DNA of 64,000 nucleotides from Raphanus sativus (Eukaryota > Streptophyta > Magnoliopsida > Brassicales > Brassicaceae). Below are positions 1-10,887 of the stretch, one piece after another. How positions within the stretch are numbered: the stretch's first letter is position 1; each line of letters begins with the position of its first letter. Made by a program: the position numbers and the translations under genes. The stretch spans positions 1 through 64,000 of the forward strand of contig NW_026615348.1 in NCBI RefSeq assembly GCF_000801105.2, in the 5' to 3' direction. The notes below the pieces were generated by a model. That model saw only the letters and a program-made list of their open reading frames with translations, ran no database searches and had not been told where the DNA came from.

Positions 1-531
1 CTTCCTTTACGAAGTGCTGAACCAAATTTGGATTTTTTGTATAGCGCGCTATGGGATCCTTGTCGGATGTAAAAGAGCCTACCCTTAGGTGGCTTGTCTG
101 TTTAGGACGTTAGAGTTCGTTTGTTATGATCAGCAACAACGATATGATGCCGTTTTAGAAGGCGTACGAAAGTTTTAATCGAAAAACGGATGTTCGGGCA
201 CGAAGCGACGTCTCGCAGTGCTTTGAAGTTTGTTTTTCTTATGCCATAGAGGACTTATGGGCTTTTTAGGAATCGCGGAATATTTTCGGGCGATAGTTTT
301 ATGGTTTGTTTGATGGATACTGGATCCATTGTTAAGGCCGTTAGGCGAATTGATTTGCGGAAAGTTTTCGAAAGTTCAGTTTTTTCGAAAATTGCGGGAG
401 CGTGCGGGTGTACGCACCCCACTCCCCCCTTTTAAATCGGGGGGATAGCTGAACCCACCGGTTGGCGAGTTGCCTACGTACCTCTTTCGAGGATCAAGCC
501 ATCTCGTAGTTCTGTTGTCCACGTTTACGAT
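1..531 (-). other. E1 3' untranslated region
   Basis: This stretch follows the integrase stop codon of E1. It has no coding potential of its own. I found no match to E1's 5' LTR start, so the 3' LTR is probably beyond the left edge. A purine-rich run on the minus strand (about 412-445, with AAAAGGGGGGAG) could be a polypurine tract, but no LTR start follows it convincingly. Confidence 0.55.
466..512 (-). promoter_or_regulatory. Conserved post-pol hairpin and TACGTAGGCAA block (E1)
   Basis: About 30 nt after the integrase stop, the minus strand reads GAACTACG, then CTTGATCC, a small hairpin CCTC-GAAA-GAGG, then GTACGTAGGCAACTC. The same arrangement follows pol in E5 (38865-38909) and E2 (20988-21030), and a copy lies in E1's own 5' LTR. 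Function is unknown; an RNA element for processing or packaging is an inference. Confidence 0.55.
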
Positions 532-2058
532 CTAGTGGTAGTATTTCTTGAGATGCATTGCATTCCAAGTTCTCGGGATTTTTACGTCTTGCATGTTCGC
601 GATTTGATACGAACCTGGTCGGACGACTTTTATGATTTTGTATGGTCCTTCCCAGTTTGCTCCCAGTTTTCCTGCGTTTCGTTCGGCAGTGTTTTGGAAG
701 ACTTTTCGCAAGACCAGATCACCCTCTTTGAATCTTCGATGACGCACGTTCGCGTTGTAGTATTTTGCGGCGGCCTGCTGGTAATTTTGAATTCGGATGA
801 GGGCTTGGTCGCGACGTTCGTTGACGAGGTCAAGATTATCCAGCAGCATGGCATTGTTCAGGTCTTCTCGTTCGGGAAGAAATCTCCCCCGTACACCGGG
901 GAATTCTACTTCCGCCGGAATCATGCATTCTGCTCCGTAAACGAGAGCGAACGGAGTTTCCCCCGTTGCTCGTCTTAGAGTGGTTCGATGAGACCAAAGG
1001 ACCCCTTCGAGTTCTTCTGCCCATCGTCCCTTTTTGGCTTCCAAGCGTTTTTTCAATCCGTCTAGGACGGTTTTGTTTATGGTTTCAGCCTGTCCGTTGC
1101 ACTGCGGATATCTGGGAGTAGACTTGTTAAGTCGTATTTTCCATTTTTCGCAGAATGCCTCGAATCGAGTGGAAATAAACTGAGACCCGTTGTCCGTTAC
1201 GATTTCGTATGGGACACCGTGTCTGGTTATGATGTTTTTCCAGGCGAAGTTCTCGACTTGCACGTCTTTGATACTTGCGTAGGATTCTGCTTCCACCCAT
1301 TTTGAAAAGAAATCTGTGAGGACCAGCAGGAAACGTTTTTGTTTTGATTTGTGCAGCGGTCCGACGATGTCCATCGACCATCGCATGAAGGGGTACGGAG
1401 ATGAGATAGAAGAGAGGATTTCGGCGGGCTGATGAATTGTCGGGGCGTGCCGCTGACACTTCTCGCATTTCCGAGCGAACTTCTCGCAATCCTTTACCAT
1501 AGTTGGCCAGTAGAATCCGTGGTGTTTTATTTTTGTTGCGAGAGACCTTCCGCCGGAGTGGTTTCCGCACGATCCGGAATGAACCTCTTCCATGATTTTT
1601 CTCGCATTTTCTCCTTCCGCGCAAGTCATGAGAGGTCCGGAGAATCGCCATTTGTAGATTTCGCCTTCCACGGTTACGTATCGTGCTGCCTGGATTTTTA
1701 TTTTCCGGGCTGCCCATTTCTCCGCGGGTAGGGTACCGTCTACGATGTAGGCTTTGATAGGTTCTAACCAGGGAGTGTCGCAGCCATAGTCTGTTTGGTC
1801 TGCGTCGTCTTCCGGTTGATCTTCGTTTTCTTCCGCGCCTTCGATCTGTGTTCTGATCAGGTTGGCGATTACCGGCGGTCCGATGCTTGGATGCTCTATG
1901 AATTCGACGGGAATTATTCTCTTAAGCCCTGGATCCGAGCTTGAGGCGAGAGCGGCTAAAGCGTCAGCTTGGACGTTTTCCGAGCGTGGAATCCTGGTTA
2001 GCGCAAATTGCTGAAAATCGTGGGCCAAGTCTTGGACGACCTTCAGATATGCGTTCAT
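532..2058 (-). pseudogene. E1 integrase with RNase H tail
   Basis: This 508-residue open frame starts inside RNase H (its first ~60 residues include the conserved RIPRSENVQADALAALA end of that domain) and continues into integrase. The zinc-binding HHCC segment is visible ([11 protein letters not shown] through CEKCQRHAP). The three catalytic acidic residues are in MDIVGPL, TDNGSQF and NGQAET. The C-terminus (KLGANWEGPYKI to KKYYH) matches the end of integrase in E2 and E5. Integrase would insert the cDNA. The frame is separated from the RT frame by lesions near 2060-2300, so the polyprotein is broken although this part looks complete. Confidence 0.85.
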
Positions 2059-3952
2059 CCTTTCATCCCTTGCTTCGTATTCTCCGCTGAACTGGTTTGC
2101 GACTAACTGAGAGTCGCAGTAAGCGTGAATGTTTCGAATCTTCAGCCCCTGGGCCAGTCGTAGGCCCGAATTAGCGCCTCATATTCTGCTTCGTTGTTCG
2201 ATGCATGAAAATCTAAGCGGAATGATTGCTCGAGGATTTCTCCTGTCGGCGAAGTGAGTCGGATCCCGATTCCAGATCCTTGCTTGGTCGAAGACCATCG
2301 ACATGGAGATCCCATGTTGACCCAGGATCCTCGTTAGTTAAGTTCGTTGTGGGTAATTCTACCAAGAAGTCCGCGAGTACCTGCGATTTCGTGCAGGTTT
2401 TTGGACGATATTCGATATCATACTCGCTTAGTTCAATCGCCCACTTCGCGAGTCTACCAGACTGGCTTGGCTTGTGTAGAATCGTCCGTAACGGAAAAGT
2501 GGTAAGCACCACGATGGTATGAGATTGGAAATACGGCCTAAGTTTTCTTGCCGAAGTTATGACAGCGAGTGCCAATTTTTCCATTAGCGGATACCGAGTT
2601 TTGGCATCTAGTAATGTTTTACTAATGTAGAAGACCGGTTTCTGTTCTCCGAATTCTTCTTGAATCAGGACGCCACTGACTGCTGATGCGGATACTGCGA
2701 TGTAGAGGAACAAGGGCTCTCCGACTACGGGTTTTGCGAGGATAGGAGGGGTGACCAGATACTGCTTCAGCTGTTGGAAAGCTTTCTCGCAATCCTCTGA
2801 CCACTCAAACTTTTTGTTCCCCTTTAAGGTTTCGTAGAAAGGGAGACACTTATCCGTGGAGCGCGAGATGAATCGGTTTAAGGCCGCGACTCGTCCGGTC
2901 AGCCTCTGGACTTCCCGCTTGGTTCTCGGGGATGCCATTTCTATCAGTGCGTTGATTTGTTTCGGATTGGCCTCTATTCCGCGGAATGTTACGAGGTAAC
3001 CGAGAAATTCTCCCGACGCCACGGCGAATCTGCATTTTGCTGGATTGAGTTTCATGTTGTGCTGGTTCAATCTCTCAAAGCATTCCTCTAGGTGGAATAC
3101 GTGGTCGCGTTCGTCAAGAGATTTTACCAACATATCGTCGATATACACCTCCATGGTTTTTCCGAGTTGCTCGGCAAACATCCGATTGACGAGTCGCTGA
3201 TACGTGGCGCCGGCGTTCTTAAGACCGAAAGGCATTACTTTGTAGCAATAGGTTCCTCGGTCGGTAATGAATGCTGTCTTCTCGCGGTCTTCGGGATTCA
3301 TCATGATTTGATTGTAACCGGAGAACGCGTCCATGAACGATAGGAGTTTGTTTCCTGCGGTTACCTCGACCAGACGGTCGATGTGCGGAAGCGGAAAACA
3401 ATCCTTCGGGCACGCTTTGTTGAGATCGGTAAAGTCGACGCACACTCGCCACTTCCCGTTCTTCTTCTTGACGACGACGGGATTGGCGAGCCAGTCGGGA
3501 TATCTTACTTCTGTTATTGACCCAACTTTGAGGAGTCTTTCGACTTCCTCATTAACCGCAGTCGCCCGTTCGGGGCCTAGCCTCTTTTGTTTTACGGGTT
3601 TTTGAGTTGGATCGATGTTGAGTTCGTGACATGTTATGTTAATGTCGATTCCCGGCATATCTTCCGCAGCCCAAGCGAACGTGTTAAGGTTCTTCTTGAG
3701 ACACGCGATGAGTTCTGCTTTCAACGGATCGCGGAGATTGGTTCCAATCTCCACGCACCGCTCTGGGTTAGTCTCGTCGAGACAGACCGAAATTACCGGT
3801 TCGCAAGTGGGCTCACGTTTCCCTTCTAAGACCTCAGCTCTTTGCGATTGCCAGAAGATTTCTGGAGGGTCCTGCGATGCTGGTTCGTGGGTTGCTTCCT
3901 TTTTTGGTTTAATTTCGGGCTTGGAGTTTTTCCATTTTAACCCAGTGGCCAA
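2059..3952 (-). pseudogene. E1 reverse transcriptase-RNase H
   Basis: The main open frame (2213-3952, 579 residues) holds the RT: KKKNGKWRVCVDFTDLNKA, FMDAFSGYNQI, MPFGLKNAGATYQRLV and the catalytic YIDDM are intact. The connection/RNase H part follows (DLHVDG), but the frame shifts shortly after it and reads off-frame residues to the stop. The remainder of RNase H is found in the frame that leads into integrase. The N-terminal part includes the FAWAAEDMPGID segment typical of Tat-like elements. Frameshifted, hence a pseudogene. Confidence 0.85.
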
Positions 3953-3979
3953 GCAGACTTGCGGCGCTTTACGATCTCC

Positions 3980-4450
3980 TTATATTGTTTCCACTCCGGA
4001 GAGGGTCGGAAATTTGAGGCACAGATGGAAAGTCGAGGGGATTGCTCGCATGGAATTTAACCACGGAGTCCCGACGATCGCGTTATATGCTGCTGGACCG
4101 TCGACTACCAAAAATTCCACCGTCTTCGTGACGCTCCCGGCTCTGACCGAGAGATCGACCGAGCCGAGGGTCATCGTGATGTTTCCTGAGAGTCCGATTA
4201 TCGGATTGGGATCGTCCGTGATAGCGTTTAGGTCGATTCCCATCCTCTCGAGGGTGTTTTTATATATAATATTTGTCGAGCATCCGGTGTCGACCAATAT
4301 TCTCATGCTCGACCAATATTCTCGCTACGTCGATGTCCTGGATCGTTAGTCTGATAACGAGGAGTTCGTCGTGAGGTTTGGCTTGACCAGCCGTTGCTCT
4401 ATCCCCGAATGACACGATGTTGCGGACAGGTGATGTGGCCATGCTGTTGT
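3980..4450 (-). pseudogene. E1 aspartic protease, broken by a 19-bp duplication
   Basis: The retropepsin active site DTGCS is visible in the 3980-4306 frame, followed by FLVVDGPAAYNAIVGTPWL. Upstream protease residues (PHDELLVIRLTIQDIDVARILV) lie in a different frame (4260-4619). The frame change is explained by a tandem duplication on the plus strand: CGACCAATATTCTC occurs at 4291 and again at 4310, 19 bp apart, which shifts the frame. Only a short leader separates this protease from the PBS, so gag is missing. Confidence 0.8.
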
Positions 4451-4489
4451 TATCAATCGTAGGTTTTTGAGTAAGAGAATCCGACCCCC

Positions 4490-4507
4490 CCCCTCCTTCT
4501 AGCGCCA
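4490..4507 (-). other. E1 primer-binding site
   Basis: On the minus strand the 18 bases TGGCGCTAGAAGGAGGGG start three bases after the LTR end (TG at 4511 on the plus strand). The TGGCGC start is usual for plant Ty3/gypsy PBSs; I cannot name the tRNA with certainty. Confidence 0.6.
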
Positions 4508-4680
4508 AACTGTGGGAACCGAAATTCGCACTGTCGATTTTGATTAAGTAAAACGGAGGAAAGCTAAGTAAACCTAACTTTCCCTGAAGGTCCGGATTCT
4601 CTGCGACAACCAACGACAAGTGATCAAATAAATGCGGAAAGGTTTTATTGAGATTTGGGACTGGACCTTAAGGAATGCTG

Positions 4681-4727
4681 CTTACGTACCCCTTTCGAGG
4701 ATCAAGTCAGACGTAGTTCAGTTGGAA
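4681..4727 (-). promoter_or_regulatory. LTR copy of the conserved hairpin block (E1)
   Basis: The minus strand reads GAACTACG, then CTTGATCC, CCTC-GAAA-GGGG and GTACGTAAGCAGC. It matches the block after the E1 integrase stop, with one stem change that is still pairable (T with G instead of T with A). Confidence 0.45.
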
Positions 4728-5474
4728 GGGTTTGAACAAGAGATCGAACTGCCTGGCGGAGTTCGTCTAGTACGAGCGTTAGTCATAGAAACGGGCATGT
4801 CGAGAATAATGCCTAGGGTTTCTATGTGCGGAACTCTAAGTAAAAGGATTGTTAGATCCTTCCGAGAGAGACAGGAGCGTGCGGACAAGATGAAAATAGA
4901 ACGAGAGGCGGCCGGACGTTCTAGGTCCTACCTTGCTAGTCTACCGCCTAAATTCTAAGTTCTTAACCTAACAGGAGCTCTCTAGGTCTCCAATCTCGGA
5001 TTTCTCTCTCTCTTAATGATTTTCGCTCTGCCCTTCTTCCTCTCCCAAAGCTCCTTTATATACTCCTTCTTATGACGGTCTATTCTCCTTCTAGGCCGCA
5101 AGGCGGGCTTCTTTCCATTTTCGTCGGCCTCCACGTTCATCGGGAAACTTGACATTTATCTTCGGGAAACTTGACATTTATTCTTCCGTCGATTTAGCAT
5201 TCATCTTGTTACGTAAAGATAAACGTAAATCGTTGTATCTATCTCAGATAATCGTAGACAGACTGTCCGATCGCGTTTGGCTCCTTTCGGGCCGTTTCTA
5301 GGACTTCCGTTGTTTTCTACGATCTCTTTGGAAGTTCCTCGTTCGTTCGTAGAGTTGAGACGAGTGGTGTCTTAAGATGACCATCGCTGTTTCGTACGAA
5401 GAATCTAAGATCTTCCTTCCCGTCGATATCTTACAAGTTCCCGAAATGTTTCCGACGGTCTTAGATTGGAGTAA

Positions 5475-5479
5475 GAAAC
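5475..5479. repeat. Left TSD of the LTR array (GAAAC)
   Basis: GAAAC precedes the first LTR of the array and is repeated at 11666-11670 directly after the last LTR. This shows that the array descends from one insertion into E1's LTR. Confidence 0.85.
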
Positions 5480-6180
5480 TGATGTGCCCTGAATCAGCAA
5501 CAGAAACAAATCAAGAAAGTTTGGTTTTTGGGCTTGAGTTTTAAACGAGATGGGCTTGACGATTTATGAAAATATGTTTATGAACATGCTTCAGCCCAAA
5601 GAAAGAAAGGCCCAACGAGAAACGAGAAGGTATGGTCAAATAATATATCAATCTGACGGCAATCCAGAGCCCGTCGATCATGCAAAAGGACGAGATCAAC
5701 CGAAGAGTTTTGCGGCCAAAAATTTCCATTTTCGGTCAAAAGTCTTGGTCTTTGTCTTTGGTCTTTGTTCTTTGGTCAAGTTTTAATATTTATTAGCTTA
5801 CAAGTTTCAAGGTTTTGACTAAACCTTTTGTATGTCTTGCCTATTATATAAATGTCATTTGATCAATGAAATAAAATAAGCTTTGAGTGATTATTTTTGG
5901 AACCTTGAGAGGGTATCTTATTTTTCTTGTTCTTGGTGTGGTTAGCTCCAAGTAACTCTCTCTTTTTCGTTGGACCGGTGCGTCACATCCGGCAACAGAT
6001 CGAGTTTGCTTCCTTGTCGGACCTGTGAGTCATATCAGGCGACAATCAAGCACCTCTGGTAGTATCATTGGGTCATTCCGCAACCCTTTGTGTCATCGTT
6101 CAAACCATTAGTTCTCCCATTTGGCGAGTTCATATCCCTAAGTCCGTTTGAGTGATCATGTCCCGACCCAGGACGTATCA
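5480..6180 (+). repeat. Array LTR 1
   Basis: 701 bp, from TGATGTGCCC to GGACGTATCA. The sequence to its left differs from that before the other LTRs, which fixes the element boundary. It has a TATA-like stretch (TATTATATAAATG, about 5842) and an AATAAAAT signal near 5870 on the plus strand. Confidence 0.85.
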
Positions 6181-6381
6181 AGTGGTATCAGAGCCACTCA
6201 ATCGGTACTATATGTTCATTTTTCTCATCTTTCCATCTTCTTCATCCATCTTCTACCTTTCATCTTCTTTTCTAAAAAAAAAAAAAAAAAAAAAAAAGTT
6301 CTACGAAAAGCCAAGAGATCATTTTATCTTAAGCTAAAGAAAGACAGATTTGAGGGCAAATATTTTTAAAGAAGGAGGGAA
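6181..6381 (+). other. Array internal domain 1 (PBS, leader, A run, PPT)
   Basis: PBS TGGTATCAGAGCC is at 6183-6195, the poly-A run at about 6274-6297, and the purine tract at 6368-6381. Equivalent domains lie at 7081-7282, 7984-8184, 8885-9086, 9788-9987 and 10687-10887. The short open frames across them are repeat copies of one another and show no sign of being genes. Confidence 0.85.
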
Positions 6382-7080
6382 TGATGTGCCCTGAATCAGC
6401 AACAGAAACAAATCAAGAAAGTTTGGTTTTGGGCTTGAGTTTTAAACGAGATGGGCTTGACGATTTATGAAAATATGTTTATGAACATGCTTCAGCCCAA
6501 AGAAAGAAAGGCCCAACGAGAAACGAGAAGGTATGGTCAATAATATATCAATCTGACGGCAATCCAGAGCCCGTCGATCATGCAAAAGGACGAGATCAAC
6601 CGAAGAGTTTTGCGGCCAAAAATTTCCATTTTCGGTCAAAAGTCTTGGTCTTTGGTCTTTGGTCTTTGTTCTTTGGTCAAGTTTTAATATTTATTAGCTT
6701 ACAAGTTTCAAGGTTTTGACTAAACCTTTTGTATGTCTTGCCTATTATATAAATGTCATTTGATCAATGAAATAAAATAAGCTTTGAGTGATTATTTTGG
6801 AACCTTGAGAGGGTATCTCATTTTTCTTGTTCTTGGTGTGGTTAGCTCCAAGTAACTCTCTCTTTCTCGTTGGACCGGTGCGTCACATCCGGCAACAGAT
6901 CGAATTTGCTTCCTTGTCGGACCTGTGAGTCATATCAGGCGACAATCAAGCACCTCTGGTAGTATCATTGGGTCATTCCGCAACCCTTTGTGTCACCGTT
7001 CAAACCATTAGTTCTCCCATTTGGCGAGTTCATATCCCTAAGTCCGTTTGAGTGATCATGTCCCGACCCCGGACGTATCA
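6382..7080 (+). repeat. Array LTR 2
   Basis: 699 bp; nearly identical to LTR 1 by eye, with scattered single-base differences (for example ACCCCGG instead of ACCCAGG near its 3' end). Confidence 0.85.
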
Positions 7081-7282
7081 AGTGGTATCAGAGCCACTCA
7101 ATCGGTACTATCTGTTCATTTTTCTCATCTTTCCATCTTCTTCATCCATCTTCTACCTTTCATCTTCTTTTCTAAAAAAAAAAAAAAAAAAAAAAAAAGT
7201 TCTACGAAAAGCCAAGAGATCATTTTATCTTAAGCTAAAGAAAGACAGATTTGAGGGCAAATCTTTTTAAAGAATGAGGGAA

Positions 7283-7983
7283 TGATGTGCCCTGAATCAG
7301 CAACAGAAACAAATCAAGAAAGTTTGGTTTTTGGGCTTGAGTTTTAAACGAGATGGGCTTGACGATTTATGAAAATATGTTTATGAACATGCTTCAGCCC
7401 AAAGAAAGAAAGGCCCAACGAGAAACGAGAAGGTATGGTCAAATAATATATCAATCTGACGGCAATCCAGAGCCCGTCGATCATGCAAAAGGACGAGATC
7501 AACCGAAGAGTTTTGCGGCCAAAAATTTCCATTTTCGGTCAAAAGTCTTGGTCTTTGGTCTTTGGTCTTTGTTCTTTGGTCAAGTTTTAATATTTATTAG
7601 CTTACAAATTTCAAGGTTTGACTAAACCTTTTGTATGTCTTGCCTATTATATAAATGTCATTTGATCAATGAAATAAAATAAGCTTTGAGTGATTATTTT
7701 TGGAACCTTGAGAGGGTATCTCATTTTTCTTGTTCTTGGTGTGGTTAGCTCCAAGTAACTCTCTCTTTCTCGTTGGACCGGTGCGTCACATCCGGCAACA
7801 GATCGAGTTTGCTTCCTTGTCGGACCTGTGAGTCATATCAGGCGACAATCAAGCACCTCTGGTAATATCATTGGGTCATTCCGCAACCCTTTGTGTCACC
7901 GTTCAAACCATTAGTTCTCCCATTTGGCGAGTTCATATCCCTAAGTCCGTTTGAGTGATCATGTCCCGACCCAGGACGTATCA
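7283..7983 (+). repeat. Array LTR 3
   Basis: 701 bp; preceded by a variant purine tract (AAAGAATGAGGGAA). Confidence 0.85.
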
Positions 7984-8184
7984 AGTGGTATCAGAGCCAC
8001 TCAATCGGTACTATCTGTTCATTTTTCTCATCTTTCCATCTTCTTCATCCATCTTCTACCTTTCATCTTCTTTTCTAAAAAAAAAAAAAAAAAAAAAAAA
8101 GTTCTACGAAAAGCCAAGAGATCATTTTATCTTAAGCTAAAGAAAGACAGATTTGAGGGCAAATCTTTTTAAAGAAGGAGGGAA

Positions 8185-8884
8185 TGATGTGCCCTGAATC
8201 AGCAACAGAAACAAATCAAGAAAGTTTGGTTTTTGGGCTTGAGTTTTAAACGAGATGGGCTTGACGATTTATGAAAATATGTTTATGAACATGCTTCAGC
8301 CCAAAGAAAGAAAGGCCCAACAAGAAACGAGAAGGTATGGTCAAATAATATATCAATCTGACGGCAATCCAGAGCCCGTCGATCATGCAAAAGGACGAGA
8401 TCAACCGAAGAGTTTTGCGGCCAAAAATTTCCATTTTCGGTCAAAAGTCTTGGTCTTTGGTCTTTGGTCTTTGTTCTTTGGTCAAGTTTTAATATTTATT
8501 AGCTTACAAGTTTCAAGGTTTTGACTAAACCTTTTGTATGTCTTGCCTATTATATAAATGTCATTTGATCAATGAAATAAAATAAGTTTTGAGTGATTAT
8601 TTTTGGAACCTTGAGAGGGTATCTCATTTTTCTTGTTCTTGGTGTGGTTAGCTCCAAGTAACTCTCTCTTTCTCGTTGGACCGGTGCGTCACATCCGGCA
8701 ACAGATCGAGTTTGCTTCCTTGTCGGACCTGTGAGTCATATCAGGCGACAATCAAGCACCTCTGGTAGTATCATTGGGTCATTCCGCAACCCTTTGTGTC
8801 ACCGTTCAAACCATTAGTTCTCCCATTTGGCGAGTTCATATCCCTAAGTCCGTTGAGTGATCATGTCCCGACCCAGGACGTATC
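8185..8884 (+). repeat. Array LTR 4
   Basis: 700 bp; shares AATAAGTTTTGAG with LTR 6, where the other copies have AATAAGCTTTGAG. Confidence 0.85.
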
Positions 8885-9086
8885 AAGTGGTATCAGAGCC
8901 ACTCAATCGGTACTATCTGTTCATTTTTCTCATCTTTCCATCTTCTTCATCCATCTTCTACCTTTCATCTTCTTTTCTAAAAAAAAAAAAAAAAAAAAAA
9001 AAGTTCTACGAAAAGCCAAGAGATCATTTTATCTTAAGCTAAAGAAAGACAGATTTGAGGGCAAATCTTTTTAAAGAAGGAGGGAA

Positions 9087-9787
9087 TGATGTGCCCTGAA
9101 TCAGCAACATAAACAAATCAAGAAAGTTTGGTTTTTGGGCTTGAGTTTTAAACGAGATGCGCTTGACGATTTATGAAAATATGTTTATGAACATGCTTCA
9201 GCCCAAAGAAAGAAAGGCCCAACGAGAAACGAGAATGTATGGTCAAATAATATATCAATCTGACGGCAATCCAGAGCCCGTCGATCATGCAAAAGGACGA
9301 GATCAACCGAAGAGTTTTGCGGCCAAAAATTTCCATTTTCGGTCAAAAGTCTTGGTCTTTGGTCTTTGGTCTTTGTTCTTTGGTCAAGTTTTAATATTTA
9401 TTAGCTTACAAGTTTCAAGGTTTTGACTAAACCTTTTGTATGTCTTGCCTATTATATAAATGTCATTTGATCAATGAAATAAAATAAGCTTTGAGTGATT
9501 ATTTTTGGAACCTTGAGAGGGTATCTCATTTTTCTTGTTCTTGGTGTGGTTAGCTCCAAGTAACTCTCTCTTTCTCGTTGGACCGGTGCGTCACATCCGG
9601 CAACAGATCGAGTTTGCTTCCTTGTCGGACCTGTGAGTCATATCAGACGACAATCAAGCACCTCTGGTAGTATCATTGGGTCATTCCGCAACCCTTTGTG
9701 TCACCGTTCAAACCATTAGTTCTCCCATTTGGCGAGTTCATATCCCTAAGTCCGTTTGAGTGATCATGTCCCGACCCAGGACGTATC
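9087..9787 (+). repeat. Array LTR 5
   Basis: About 701 bp. It shares three variants with LTR 7 (AACATAAACAAA, GAGATGCGCTTG and GAGAATGTATGG) that are absent from the other copies. Confidence 0.85.
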
Positions 9788-9987
9788 AAGTGGTATCAGA
9801 GCCACTCAATCGGTACTATCTGTTCATTTTTCTCATCTTTCCATCTTCTTCATCCATCTTCTACCTTTCATCTTCTTTTCTAAAAAAAAAAAAAAAAAAA
9901 AAAGTTCTACGAAAAGCCAAGAGATCATTTTATCTTAAGCTAAAGAAAGACAGATTTGAGGGCAAATCTTTTTAAAGAAGGAGGGAA

Positions 9988-10686
9988 TGATGTGCCCTGA
10001 ATCAGCAACAGAAACAAATCAAGAAAGTTTGGTTTTGGGCTTGAGTTTTAAACGAGATGGGCTTGACGATTTATGAAAATATGTTTATGAACATGCTTCA
10101 GCCCAAAGAAAGAAAGGCCCAACGAGAAACGAGAAGGTATGGTCAAATAATATATCAATCTGACGGCAATCCAGAGCCCGTCGATCATGCAAAAGGACGA
10201 GATCAACCGAAGAGTTTTGCGGCCAAAAATTTCCATTTTCGGTCAAAAGTCTTGGTCTTTGGTCTTTGGTCTTTGTTCTTTGGTCAAGTTTTAATATTTA
10301 TTAGCTTACAAGTTTCAAGGTTTGACTAAACCTTTTGTATGTCTTGCCTATTATATAAATGTCATTTGATCAATGAAATAAAATAAGTTTTGAGTGATTA
10401 TTTTTGGAATCTTGAGAGGGTATCTCATTTTTCTTGTTCTTGGTGTGGTTAGCTCCAAGTAACTCTCTCTTTCTCGTTGGACCGGTGCGTCACATCCGGC
10501 AACAGATCGAGTTTGCTTCCTTGTCGGACCTGTGAGTCATATCAGGCGACAATCAAGCACCTCTGGTAGTATCATTGGGTCATTCCGCAACCCTTTGTGT
10601 CACCGTTCAAACCATTAGTTCTCCCATTTGGCGAGTTCATATCCCTAAGTCCGTTTGAGTGATCATGTCCCGACCCAGGACGTATC
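9988..10686 (+). repeat. Array LTR 6
   Basis: About 699 bp; carries AATAAGTTTTGAG like LTR 4. With LTRs 5 and 7 also sharing variants, odd and even copies alternate, which suggests amplification of a two-unit block. Confidence 0.85.
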
Positions 10687-10887
10687 AAGTGGTATCAGAG
10701 CCACTCAATCGTTACTATCTGTTCATTTTTCTCATCTTTCCATCTTCTTCATCCATCTTCTACCTTTCATCTTCTTTTCTAAAAAAAAAAAAAAAAAAAA
10801 AAAGTTCTACGAAAAGCCAAGAGATCATTTTATCTTAAGCTAAAGAAAGACAGATTTGAGGGCAAATCTTTTTAAAGAAGGAGGGAA

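Larger units (their letters stand above)
4511..5479 (-). repeat. E1 5' LTR, PBS-proximal part
   Basis: The plus strand begins TGTGGGAACC at 4511, the complement of a CA end next to the PBS. The LTR continues until the nested array begins at 5480 and resumes at 11671 after the duplicated GAAAC. It contains a second copy of the post-pol conserved block (about 4681-4727). A 108-residue open frame on the plus strand (4632-4958) lies here but has no recognisable domain. Confidence 0.75.

Noticed and set aside
4632..4958. 108-residue plus-strand open frame in the E1 LTR
   Set aside because: No recognisable domain or relative in this window; it lies on the strand opposite to E1 transcription.
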